NCBI GenBank assembly: GCA_964059195.1
Contig: CAXKWD010000006.1
Coordinates: 71,193,073 to 71,257,072, forward strand
Origin: Ectobius pallidus
Lineage: Eukaryota > Arthropoda > Insecta > Blattodea > Ectobiidae
DNA: 64,000 nt
Direction: 5' to 3'
This document shows positions 23,600 through 34,290 of this stretch, piece after piece. The position numbers and the translations under genes were made by a program. The notes beneath the pieces are model-generated. The model saw only the letters and a program-made list of their open reading frames with translations. It did not search any database and was not told the origin of the DNA. Each line of letters begins with the position of its first letter. Within the stretch, counting starts at the first letter, position 1.

Positions 23600-24169
23600 T
23601 ACATAAACCAATAACGATGACAACGATAACGAGCTATAATAATAGTAAATTAAAAATATGTTAATAACAATGAGAACTTAAAGCCCTGATTCGCAGTAAG
23701 AGCAATATCATTAAGAGACGAAAGGAACGCTGGAAAAGATAATATTACTATTGATTTATTTCTATGTATTTATATATGATATTAGTTTACTCTTGTATCC
23801 TAAAGAGCAGATGGTTTTTTCCGGATCTTCTGAACGACTTCTTAAAGAGTGAGGGTAGCTTCAAGTCCGACGGATAAACGACAGTCCAGGACGTTACTAC
23901 GTAAAATACGAGATCGTAGAAGACGCTAGTATGTTTTCCTTGTGTTCTTTTATCTTGGGCATCAAGAATCAGAAGAGTCTATAGGGTGATTTCGGAGGCT
24001 GGAGCCTTCAGGGCAGAATATGGAACGCGTGGGAAATGGAAACAAGGAATTCTAAGCTCGGATGGGCTACTGTTTACAGTACAACACAAGCAAAAATATT
24101 CTTACCACTCTTATACGAAAATCCTTCCTTCACATAGGGGTTGGCTGGCTTTATGGCTGACTAACGAAA
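23600..24169. other. non-coding, unassigned
   Basis: No gene or repeat recognised. The 81-codon plus frame at 23986-24231 runs into the tRNA-like block and is not supported. Confidence 0.4.
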
Positions 24170-24330
24170 TGAATGTACTGCAAGTTATGCCTGAGACTGT
24201 CGCCGGTATGTCAGAATCTACATGCTTGTAAATCTACAAGCAAGGGTCCGTCAACCTGGGCAAGATCGAACCCACGATTTTGGGACAGAAAGCTAGCGCC
24301 AGACTCACTGCGCCGATCAGGCCGATCTTT
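24170..24330 (-). mobile_element. tRNA-like SINE head, family 6
   Basis: On the minus strand, GATCGGCCTGATCGGCGCAG (start near 24327) includes an A-box-like TCGGCGCAGTGAG, followed about 30 bases on by a B box GGGTTCGATCTTG near 24262-24275. The body then runs CTTGTAGATTTACAAGCATG. There is only one copy in the window, so the 3' limit is unknown. Confidence 0.6.
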
Positions 24331-24612
24331 ATTTTGACTTTGAAGAATAGTAATCATGCCAGGATGACGGACAATCATTTTGTCCGCTACAGTTACTAAT
24401 AATATAAAATGATTAGCCTACTCGAACTTCTGGTTTTTAACTGTTTAACTGCTATTGACGTCGTCTATATTTATTTGTGTCGTCACAAAAAATAGCATAA
24501 AAGGCAAACTACAATTTTAACAGCACAATGCTTTACGTATTATGAGAGGATTATTATTCACATGCTATAATTGTCATTCACAGAAATCAGCTAATCTGTT
24601 ATAGTCTGATAT

Positions 24613-24693
24613 GTTAGAAAGAAACCTTTGCGGCTTGCGTGGAACGTAGCTGTGCTTGCTGCAGCAATCGTTCCGCGCAGGCTTCTTTCTAAC
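24613..24693. repeat. 81-nt hairpin
   Basis: GTTAGAAAGAA...CCT...GCGTGGAACG pairs with CGTTCCGCGCAGGCTTCTTTCTAAC, with one 9-base bulge and a loop of about 22 bases rich in GCTGC. The stem of about 24 pairs has few mismatches. The size is that of a precursor microRNA or of a tiny palindromic element; the sequence alone does not decide. Confidence 0.7.
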
Positions 24694-24834
24694 TTGTAGG
24701 AGTATAAAATCTTTATCGATTTCGAACTTATTAGAATCCAGTGATTACCTTACTTAGTGATTGCTTATATTAAGTTAAGACATAAATTCATCTATGAAAG
24801 GGTTAAAAATGCACTCATTTGAAATCATTAGATC

Positions 24835-25191
24835 TAGAGTACGATTACTTCCACAAAGTCTCTGGGTTTTTACGTATATACCTTAGGAGCGAGTGTCACC
24901 GTTCCTAGAGTTCCTGCCTAGGGGAGGTAGCTGCACCCTGATTGGTTCAGCTCTTCTATCCATCTCCACATGTCTGTATCTGTCTCGCTGCGGCATTATC
25001 CTTCCACACACCTATTGTAGTATTTTCTACGACTGGCAACGTGCTGCACGATCTTCACTCTGTGCTCAACAGTAGCTCACTGATCTTACGCGCATGCGAG
25101 TCTGCGGAAGCTGGTAACGAGACGTAACGAGAAGCTCACTGGCTGGGTTAGTCTTCAAGGCCAGAGACTTTGTGGAAGTAATCGTACTCTA
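24835..25191. mobile_element. MITE family M, copy 1, perfect TIRs
   Basis: GAGTACGATTACTTCCACAA at 24837 is repeated exactly inverted at the right end (TTGTGGAAGTAATCGTACTC, ending 25189). The match continues inwards through GTCTCTGG for 28 bp in all, and TA lies on both sides. The length is 353 bp with no transposase. TA flanks suggest Tc1/mariner-type mobilisation. Copy 2 is at 33665-34016. Confidence 0.9.
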
Positions 25192-26612
25192 CTTCTGATC
25201 GAGGCTCAAACCGAATAATATCCAAGACTTCTTAGATCCTTGCAACTCTTCTCATTTACTTGTGTAGTGTTTTATAAATATTATTTTCTCTACAAATTTA
25301 TTACAATATTAAGTAAGTATACGGAAAGGCCCCAGCCTTGTGACACCAACTGAGAAGCTACTTGAAAAAATTAGTAAGTTTTGTTTTAGAGCCATTGACT
25401 AAAACGCAATTAACTGAAAACTTATTTGCAATGTTAAGACATTCAATTTTTCTTTATTGAGATGTCGAGATATCATTCTTACTATCAACACGTTTAGAAG
25501 AAAGTCGTCATAATATGTCCGTCCCTCAATTATTCACAGCAGATAACCGTGTTTTTGTTCTGTTACCAGGAAGTATTTTAATTTCTGCTTACTAACCATT
25601 TTTGTCTAGTTATAGGCTACATGTGCCTACGAGCTGGGAATTAAAAATCCGACAGACATGGCCTCTCGTGAAGTAGGCTAATTAAATATTTCGGAGCGTT
25701 CACACTAGCACTCATTAGTCACGAGTGAGTGAGTTCTGGAGTCGGAAATAACCTGCTCTACACAATGACATCATCCCAGCTAAGTTTCGAACTTTTTAAT
25801 TAATGCCTATAATTAGGCTTGCTCAGGTTAATTACTAAATCCGTTCAAAGTTTCATGTCACTTTCCATCAAGAAAGTTAAGGTTTTAAGAAGCAAGATGC
25901 AATCGATTAAGACATGGGTAGCTCAGAAAGAAGAAAAATGCTCGGAAAAAATAGATATAAGGTGGTTTAAAAACACATTCTTCCAGTTCTCTGAAGTTTA
26001 CATATCAGAAATTAAAAGAAAATCACTTCCTTTCAACGCATGTATAAATAGCATTCATTGGGACTATCGGTTTACATAAATATTGTTCAGTACTCGTACA
26101 GTAAACTACGTTTACTTGAAACAATGTTAACCAGAAACCCATTCAACTGTAAAGGGGTAGGCATATTACCTCACCAATATGAAATACTGTATAACCGTAA
26201 TTATTTATATTTTCTCTAATTGCAAGACCATCATACATGCTTCATACCACTATTTTCAGAAAACATTAAAATAATTTGTTCATTAGACCAGTGCTAATTC
26301 ACCGTTCATTAATAGGTTAAATGCAAGAACAAAATACTCAATTTTTCCTAAAATGAGTTATTGCCCATTAACAGTAGAGAACATTCAACGCAAATTATTG
26401 AGCAAAAACCATGAAACTCCATGCAATAATTAAATAGATATAACCTAAATGACCTGTGAAAATGAGATTGATGCATGATAACTTGGAGCTAGCAGCTACT
26501 ACCATCTTTGTCGTAGTAATGACCGCTCATTACTAGATGGTCCATAGTCTTTTAGTAGCTGCTGAGAGTACAATCTTGGAAGGTGATTAACATCTTTTAA
26601 TAACTAAGGAAT
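25192..26612. other. non-coding with a 73-nt hairpin
   Basis: An 86-codon plus frame at 25819-26079 (lysine-rich) is unrecognised and has no start context to recommend it. At 26491-26563, AGCAGCTACTACCATCT is mirrored by AGATGGT and AGTAGCTGCT around a perfect AGTAATGA-ccgc-TCATTACT core, forming a bulged hairpin. Confidence 0.5.
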
Positions 26613-26617
26613 ACTAC

Positions 26618-26668
<51 letters not shown>
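26613..26668. repeat. (ATT)n microsatellite
   Basis: About 18 uninterrupted ATT units. Such runs elsewhere in the window terminate LINEs, but no element body is recognisable beside this one. Confidence 0.85.
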
Positions 26669-26671
<3 letters not shown>

Positions 26672-26988
26672 TAAATTTTATATTCATCTTTGAGGGAACA
26701 AATTCACAATATAATAGCGTATGTTTAGTCTTCTACTCCCAAAAGTTATGATAATTAAAAAAATACATATATAATTGTGAACTAGTTGAGTAATTGGAAT
26801 TGTGAATATATTATAATCAGTATCAATCTTTAATATAGTCCTTTTAAAGAATGAGTATAAAGTAATAAAGACTGTGGTACATATGAAGACACTTAGCATA
26901 TAGGCTATGTCAGGTTAGAAGTAATTATACTCTTATTTCCAATCAGTTGCAACAATCAAATAAAGTACAAAATATTATTTCAAATATC

Positions 26989-26993
<5 letters not shown>

Positions 26994-27021
<28 letters not shown>

Positions 27022-27487
27022 TCCTTCTTCTTCTTCTTCTTCTTCATTCTTTGTCTTAGTTTTTCTCTCCCTTTTAGGAACTAAGCGACCCAAGTCGCCC
27101 GGGCCTTACAGGGCCGCGACCTGTCGGGAGAGGGATTGTCTTTAGATCACATACTTACTTTTTTGACCAGACAAGGAGATGGAGGGCCTCCCCGGATTAG
27201 TGATGAGCCCAATGCTGAGGCCACCTCCGAGACAACACGAACACATAGGATGAGACACACCATTCACACATACACCTATATCACTCCAAACAAGGCTAGG
27301 ATGGGATGAAGATGATAATGACGGCCAGATGATATCAGGGGACCATAAGGGCCTAAAGTTACCCGACATTTGTCTAACAGGTGAGGAAAAACCACAGAAA
27401 AAACCCACCTAGGTAACTCGACCAGGAATCGAACCCGGGCCCGCTGCGTGAGAGGAGCGAAAGCATCCCCTACGCCACAGCGGTGGA

Positions 27488-27520
<33 letters not shown>
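26994..27520 (-). mobile_element. SINE family 2, copy 1, between two (TA)n runs
   Basis: On the minus strand the head has an A box TGGCGTAGGGG (27467-27477 inverted) and a B box GGTTCGATTCC (27425-27435 inverted). The body includes GGTTTTTCCTCACCTGTTAG, a run of CCCCTGATATCATC and TGTCTCGGAGGTGGCC, and it ends on the left in a GAAGAAG run (27022-27045 inverted). Matching (TA)n tracts flank both sides (26994-27021 and 27490-27517), as expected if a TA microsatellite was the target and was duplicated. A second copy, plus strand, is at 45970-46300. The 88-codon frame at 27142-27408 is inside the SINE. Confidence 0.88.
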
Positions 27521-27521
<1 letters not shown>

Positions 27522-28973
27522 CTATTATATACATATATAATATTATTATATATTATATTTTAAACCTTCAATGTGTCTATTAATAACAGATTCTTTGGTT
27601 TATGACTTTTGTTATTAAAATGTTAAAAATTTATTTATAATTAGAAGGCAGACTAAGACAATATGACAGATATTATTCTTTTATTTTTAAAAACTGAAGT
27701 CATTTTGTAGTCCACTATAGAGTTCCAAAGTATATAAACAGTTATAAGTATCTATCAATAATAATTGCAATTATTGATCAGCCCAAATTCAAGTGTCATC
27801 ATATTTACCACAGCGTTGACTGCATTATACTCACTCATTAAAACACTATAATAAAAAAGTGTTCCTGATTACAAAATATTCATAATTCAAATTATTCAGG
27901 TAATCCACAATTATATATATTTTTTTTGGCCCTTAATTATCATAATTTTGGGGGTACAAGGATAAAAAAACGCTATCTATTATATTGTGAATGGAGTACT
28001 TAGTTGATTTTTTAATTTTTTAATTCCATTATTTCACAATATTGTTTCAAGCAATAAAATTATTTTATATTATGATGTTAGATATTAATTAGAAAATTCA
28101 TAAAATTTTAGAGATAAAATTAAGTTTGTAAAGGCTTTTCAAAATTTGTATACCAAAGGCCGGTAGTTTCAATTGACTCCCCTCCCCCTAAGTAGGTTAA
28201 GAAACACATAATTTCCTTATTAGGTGCAGTAATAGTTACCTCAATATTTAGTACTTCGTATGCATTTTAAGCCACCGAACAGTATCATGATTTCATTGCT
28301 TGTGTAATTAGTAGAAAGGATATATCTGGTTCTCGCATCCAACCCTTTAATTATAATTAATTACGATACATTCGTTTAATAATTCAGAATGAATGATATT
28401 TCGTTTAATAACCCAAAATACATGCACAGTTTTGGAACTTAATAAATATAATCCTGCATAAGTTCGACGTTAATTTTATTACTTCCCCGTATTAACGGGG
28501 ATTAGATTCCATGTTTACGGTATCAAACCGCTATATCTAAAGGTGGTAATAAAATAATATAGAATCGAAGGGTAATTTGTTTTGAACTTCTCTAACTCAA
28601 GGGAATAGTCGTTAATATCAGCTTGGAGTTGTAGAGTTGGCATCCGTGACCGTGGTGAAAAGCGACGCGAGGAGGCAAATCCCTAGGGATTCCGCTACTG
28701 ACAAGTTATATTATTTTAATGACTTCCCCAGAATGTGGTCATTTCTCTGAAATTTCATACTACCACCGTCTGTTTCGATTTACTAATCTAGAGAGGAACT
28801 TCCCCTACTTCAGTTCCCTAAAAGAAGTTTCTCTATCAGTTCTTTTACTTTCAAGTTGAACCGGATGTTAATCCGCCTTGTTTCTATCCTTGACTCTTAC
28901 TCACCCTATTATTTTTTTATGTTTACCTCTCCTGTTCTTGCCTTCTTGAAACAGAGTCCTTATGTTCTTCGAC

Positions 28974-29005
<32 letters not shown>

Positions 29006-30562
29006 TATTTCTATTATTAATCTCATCCTTTCAGTACCTTAAAACGAATGCCCGTAGGGGAGATGCAAATCGATTGTTACAATATTTATTATATAGAAAA
29101 AGACTGGATGAACTTCTTGACGCATGAGCAGCACAATGCGAAGCCACCACCCAATACACCACAAAATTGTATGGCAATCGTAAAAAAAAAAAGTTCTGCA
29201 TAGGCTACGTAAGTAAATTAGTTTTATTTCATATTGACCGGCCCCAGGACTGGAATATGCAACCTCCCGAATGTGATTCCACGAAGATATCATCACCCTC
29301 CTTCTTACTCTTTTCACTGTTACTGACGTATAAATACGTCACCACAAAAAACTGCATAAAAACAGAATTATTATATTAAAAGAAAAATGAACTATTTTAA
29401 AATGTGAGAATTTTTATCCTTGTGTTATAGTTGTCAATCTTGGAAACTACCTATTCCACTAAAATGTTTCGTTTCGACTTCAAACTTATAATCCACTGAT
29501 GATTTAAAGTGATGATTGCTTATATCGGTACGTAAATTTAGCTCCGAAACTACTCTAACAATAATTGAGTATTTTAAAAATATATATTTAAATTGCTTCA
29601 AAATTTGGCGTATTGACCCTCTCTTTGCTTGCTATGGTACCGGTATTCATATATTTACGACAGGGACAGAAATCAATGAACGAACGATTATTTTAATTTC
29701 GTTACCACAATAATTATTATTGCTCTCCCAGCAGGAATTATAATATTCAGATTAACATTTTGTTTATTAGATAAACCATTTGGTTATCATCTATGCTCAA
29801 TTAGTCGTTCTAACAAATAAACGGAACAAAATATTTTGCATAAACTTTCTCACATATACGTGTTGAGATTTGTATTACTGACTTTTAGGTTGACAAAATA
29901 AAACGGTCGGTACCGTTCAAAAATTTATGTACAATATGTTAAATAGATGTAGGGATCTTACCGAATTTTTCATATAATATTCTCCTTATAGCAACACACT
30001 TATTAACTGAACAAATAATTGCTCCAGCTATTCAATAGATTATATTTCCTACGTCCAAAAAAAAATCATAAAATAAAGTGAAAATTAAACAAAGGAGATA
30101 CAATATATGACTTAGACCCAATTTAATTATTGCTACTTTAAAAGGGGACTTTCTTTGGACGTAAGAAATACAAGATCTGAATACTTTTAATTTTAAAATA
30201 AATCTTCTTGAAGTGTTCGGTTTACCAATAGGCTGTTGTAGTAATTCATTACTCTGCATCTGTTCCTATTGTTCTGAGACGTCTCTTTTACTGACAATCA
30301 TATTCAGCTTAAAAGGTAATTTGGAAGCATAGCGGTGATGAGTTATGGAAAGTGAACAATTTCTTCAAGTTTGCCTTGGCGAATAAGGACACCATGAAAA
30401 ACACAAATGAAGGTGCCCGGTCGATAAGTTTGGAATAATTAGTATATTGGCTTTTGTGGGTACATTATAGGTTTACTGCGTTTTACAAGAATAAATTAAT
30501 TGTAGTTTTCTTGTTACTATGGGAAACAAAAGAATATCATTCAGATTCTAATTTATAAAGTA
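27521..30562. other. non-coding, AT-rich
   Basis: No element is recognised. A (CTTT)n run occupies about 28975-29007. The small frames at 29039-30259 are AT-rich and unsupported. Confidence 0.5.
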
Positions 30563-30720
30563 CTAGCAGGCCCCGCGATTATTTACTCAACTGCGAGATG
30601 TTTTGTTTAAATTACGTATTTATCAAAGTGCCAGAATGCTTTTATTTAATCAGTGATATGTTAATTGCAATTATGATAAGAACAACATAAGTTATTTTGT
30701 AATCTATCTCCGAATTAAGC
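30563..30720 (-). mobile_element. Helitron 3' end, family A fragment
   Basis: On the minus strand the sequence AACATCTCGCAGTTGAGTAA, then ATAATCGCGGGGCCTG and CTAG|T (ending at 30563), aligns with 23560-23599 and 43225-43279. Only the terminal part is recognisable, so the right limit is approximate. Confidence 0.65.
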
Positions 30721-30727
30721 TCCAGAT

Positions 30728-30763
30728 CGATTCATTAAGCAGGGCTTGTGGAAGAACATACTT
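30728..30763. repeat. 36-bp fragment shared with 33394-33429
   Basis: GATTCATTAAGCAGGGCTTG with GGAAGAACATACTT occurs in both places. At 33394 it abuts the tRNA-like block, so this copy is probably a fragment of the same SINE tail. Confidence 0.7.
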
Positions 30764-30871
30764 AACCTTAATTCAAACTCGTATACACTGATATAAAAAT
30801 TCTTAAAATATATCAACATTTCACCAAATACACTGGCGAAGAACTCCAATTAATTTATGTAGGGCTAATTA

Positions 30872-31510
30872 TTTCATAGTAGGGCAAGGCATTTAATGAC
30901 CATAAAACAGTGAAAAAATGCAAAATAAAAAATGCATTTATGACCTAAAAATAGTGAAAAAATGACTTGAAATCTTAAAATAATGACCAATAAATTTACC
31001 ATTATTACTTATAATTAGCTTTTTCTTAAGTAATGAATTGCTAAATACAGTTTATGACGATGCTTTATATATGAATTTACAATAAATACACACTTATTTT
31101 GTTACTAAAGAAATCAGTAAATTTATACTACAATACTTGGACACCCTTAGCGAAAAATAAATTCTTTCTGAACTGGCATGCCCATCAAATTGCCCGTAGC
31201 AAATATGTGTCATTTAAAAAGAAAGAAAAAATATTGATTGCTAAAATGCCGAAAATTACCTAAAATGACAAAAATGACCTAAAATGCTGAAAATTGCCTA
31301 AAAACGCCGAAAATGACCTAAAAATTGCCAAAAAATGACCTATCTCTTGAAAAAAGACGAAAAATGCAAAATAAAGCAAAATAATGCAAAAACAAATTGC
31401 CCTTATTTAATTAATTATTTCATGATATACATTTATATATAGTCGAGCTATCTTTTAACCTTCAAATAAAAAAGATGCAAAATCATCAAATGCCTTGCCC
31501 TATTTCATAG
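30872..31510. mobile_element. non-autonomous hAT with 8-bp target duplication
   Basis: TTTCATAG (30872-30879) and TTTCATAG (31503-31510) flank an element that starts TAGGGCAAGGCATTT and ends with its inverted copy AAATGCCTTGCCCTA. Exact 8-bp duplications and short TIRs define hAT transposons. The 623-bp interior is a degenerate tandem series of AATGACCTAAAA- and ATGCCGAAAA-like words (31230-31390) with no transposase. Confidence 0.9.
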
Positions 31511-31708
31511 TAATATACCTTCTGTATATAAACCGTATTAAACTTGATCAACGAAATAATCATCTCATTAGTTTAATAATCAAATCCAAAGGAATATGTC
31601 ATGGCTAACTGTATTGCAAATTCCAAAGCCGTATATCATCAGTGTAAAACATTATGTTGTCAGGATAACCGATTTGCATTTATTAAAAATCCTTTCTAAT
31701 ATAGTACT

Positions 31709-33175
31709 ATAAAATAGGCACTAAATTGGGCATTACTCCGATACCGGTCAACCGATTTGGTCAAATATCAATAGATTACTTCCCATGGACATTCTGAACG
31801 CGTATACCAAGATTCATTAAAATCCGATCAAGCGTATTTGAGTTATCGCGCCTTTTATTATATACTAGCTGAAAAGGCCCGGCGTCGCCCGGGCTTTGTA
31901 TTTTTTAATTTGAAATTAGCTTATGGAGGACTTTCGATTTTGAAACTGTAGGTCCTTATATAATATGTATGTAGAACTTGAAATGAAGAAAAATATTTAT
32001 CACACTCAAACTATTCCATCAGAAAACGCTTTTTATGGCTCATAGAGGATGTCGAATGCTGCATTCCGTTGCTTCTACACATCATGCCTGGGTGGGGTTG
32101 AAATAAGAAGAAACATAAATTTCATAAGATTGTATTGGCTTGACGGAAAATTTTATTTCTCATTCTCATGTTACAACCGTTTCGGGGCTGAAATAAAAGT
32201 GAAATGCACTATCACTTTCATACTTTCCTCCCCTAAAACCCGGGACATAATATACTGCGAGCATAGGACTCAAAATGCTCCATCCCATGCTTAGGGCCTA
32301 TGATAAATCTCAACTAATACAAAGCCTATGGATAACGTATCAGCGGAAAGGATTATTTACGACTTCTGATATAGCACACTCACACACTTAAGTTATCCCT
32401 GCAATACGACTTCTTATTCTACATCAAAATGTGAAGTGAGAAAATATTTCTTATGTCGAGGGTAGAGAAAGTTATGTGACTACATCACACTGTGCTTTAT
32501 TTTCGTGGATTTCATTTTCAGTAATTATTTTCGCCAATATATTACATCAATGGAATCATAATTCGTTAAAGTTCAACATTATATAGTTGTCAAGGCCCTA
32601 TGTGATAAAAGTAAACAATACACTGTTGTCATGTGAACTAAACAGCATTTCATTTTTTTTTCAGTATAATATTCTCAGAAATTATATAATTTTCAAGGGA
32701 AGGAGTATTTTGTTTGAATTTTAATGTTGACCGCTTTACTTCCCGGGCTTAACTGGGTATGTGTGCAAAATTCCGTGTAAATTGGTAAAGAAATGTAGAT
32801 TTGTATAAGGAACAAACATACATACATACATACATACATACACACTTTCGATTTTATATATTAGATTGCCATAAAAAGGCACTACATTGGGCATAATTCC
32901 GGTACCGGCCAACCGATTTGGTCTAATATCAACAGATGTCTTCCCATGGACATTATAAATGCGTATACTGAGTTTCATGAAAATCCGATAATGCGTATTT
33001 GAGTTATCGCGCCTTTAAGATAGACACTAAATTGGGTTTTACTCCCATACCGGTCAACCGATTTGGTCAAATACCAATAGGGTTCTTCTCATGAACATTA
33101 TAAATGTTTATGCCAAGTTTCATTAAAATCCGATTAAGCGTATTTGGATTATTGCGCGTACAGACACACGGACGG
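31709..33175 (+). repeat. ~150-bp tandem units interrupted by a Helitron
   Basis: Three diverged units share GGCACTAAATTGGGCAT, CCGGTCAACCGATTTGGTCA, a CATTAAAATCCGAT word and GTATTTGAGTTATCGCGCC. Unit 1 is 31709-31864, unit 2 is 32866-33020 and unit 3 is 33021-33165. Removing the Helitron at 31865-32865 makes units 1 and 2 contiguous. Unit 3 ends in a GGACGGACGGACAGACGGAC run (about 33170-33195). Such units often occur at the ends of larger Helitron-type elements, so the array may itself be part of one. Confidence 0.82.
31865..32865 (-). mobile_element. complete non-autonomous Helitron
   Basis: Read on the minus strand it begins TCTAATATATAAAATCGAAA at 32865, immediately after an A. It carries a (TATG)n run and one unit of the ~130-bp repeat seen at 9595-10505. 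It ends with the hairpin GCCCGG-GCGACG-CCGGGC, a short TTTTCAG spacer and CTAG at 31865, followed by T. The 5' TC, the 3' hairpin, CTRR and A|T insertion without duplication are the defining marks of Helitrons. The element is 1001 bp with no Rep-helicase. The 81-codon plus frame at 32049-32294 lies inside. Confidence 0.92.
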
Positions 33176-33393
33176 ACGGACAGACGGACAGACATTTTCC
33201 CGTCCACCACACAATCTCATAAAGTACCATACTGGCACTTAATAATTGAAACATTATATTTATTATCACTAACATCGTTTTTACACAAATGTTCCATCCT
33301 AATCTGTCTCCTTTTAGATGCTTAGGGCCTATGATAAACATCCATATTTCTCCTTCTGAACTAAAAATACAAAAGAATATTATAGGAGAAGAC

Positions 33394-33660
33394 ATCGATT
33401 CATTAAGCAGGGCTTGTGGAAGAACATACTTGTGGAAATCCATTTAAGCACTGGGAATTGAACCCAGGACCTTCGATTATTCGCGCCAATGCTCTACCAA
33501 CTGAGCTAAGCCGGAGCTCAATTCACAGCGCCAGATGGAACCTCTCTCCTATGACAATTGCCCTAATGGTCTACCTCACAGACAGACAAGTCATGTCATA
33601 TGCAGTACTGTGAGGCACACTAGTAGTGATTTTTGTGACCGGGCTCCCACTGTTATTGTA
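33394..33660 (-). mobile_element. tRNA-like SINE block, family 8
   Basis: On the minus strand a nearly perfect tRNA D-arm with A box, GGCTTAGCTCAGTTGGTAGA (about 33510-33491), is followed by B box GGGTTCAATTCCC (about 33448-33460). The anticodon stem and the acceptor ends do not pair, so this is a tRNA-derived repeat rather than a working tRNA gene. The tail matches the 30728-30763 fragment. Confidence 0.65.
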
Positions 33661-33664
33661 CAGT

Positions 33665-34016
33665 TAGAGTAAGATTATCTCCACAAAGTCTCTGGGTTTT
33701 TACGTATATACCTTAGGAGCGAGTCTCACCGCTCTTAGAGTACCTGGCTAGGGGAGGTAGCTGCACCCTGATTGGCTCAGGTCACCTATCCCACTCCACG
33801 TGTTGTCTGTCTCTGTCCCTCCGGCATTATCCCTCCACTCAACTATTACAGTATTTTCTACCCCTGCCAACGTGGAGCATGATCTTTACCCTCTGCCAAG
33901 CGGTAGCTTACTGATTTACGCGCAGCGAATTCGCGCATCTTGGTAACAAGACGTAACGAGAAGCTCGTGGCTGGGTTGGTCTTCAAGGCCAGAGACGTTG
34001 TGGGTGTAATCCTACA
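33665..34016. mobile_element. MITE family M, copy 2
   Basis: Shares its whole length with 24835-25191 (for instance TCTGGGTTTTTACGTATATA, then GGGGAGGTAGCTGCACCCTG and GACGTAACGAGAAGCTC). The terminal repeats have diverged: GAGTAAGATTATCTCCACAA on the left against a right end of GTTGTGGGTGTAATCCTAC. The right TA is lost, so this copy is older or less constrained. Confidence 0.85.
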
Positions 34017-34069
34017 TTCAAGATAGATATATAAACATTCATGAACCACAGATTATTGTCTCTGTTGGA

Positions 34070-34290
34070 CATTACAGCTATGAATAACGTATCGGTAGAT
34101 AGAATTTTACCGACTTTTGATATGGCATATTTGTTGGCACGTACTCAGATTGAAACAACTGAAAATGCTGTCCCTGCAATAGGAACTCTTACTCTACATG
34201 AAAATATGAAGTGAGAAAATAGTATTCTCTACGTCCAGGGTAGAGAAAGTTATGTGACTTCATCACATTGTGCATTATTTTCGTGAATTT
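34070..34290 (+). repeat. Helitron internal fragment
   Basis: GATAACGTATC-like start, GACTTTTGATATGGCATAT, ATGAAGTGAGAAAATA and AGGGTAGAGAAAGTTATGTG align with 32320-32520, inside the complete Helitron but in the opposite reading of that element. No ends are recognised. Confidence 0.6.

Noticed and set aside
33430..33515. Apparent functional tRNA gene with a perfect D arm
   Set aside because: The acceptor and anticodon stems do not pair, and the downstream sequence is shared with another locus, so it is a SINE head.
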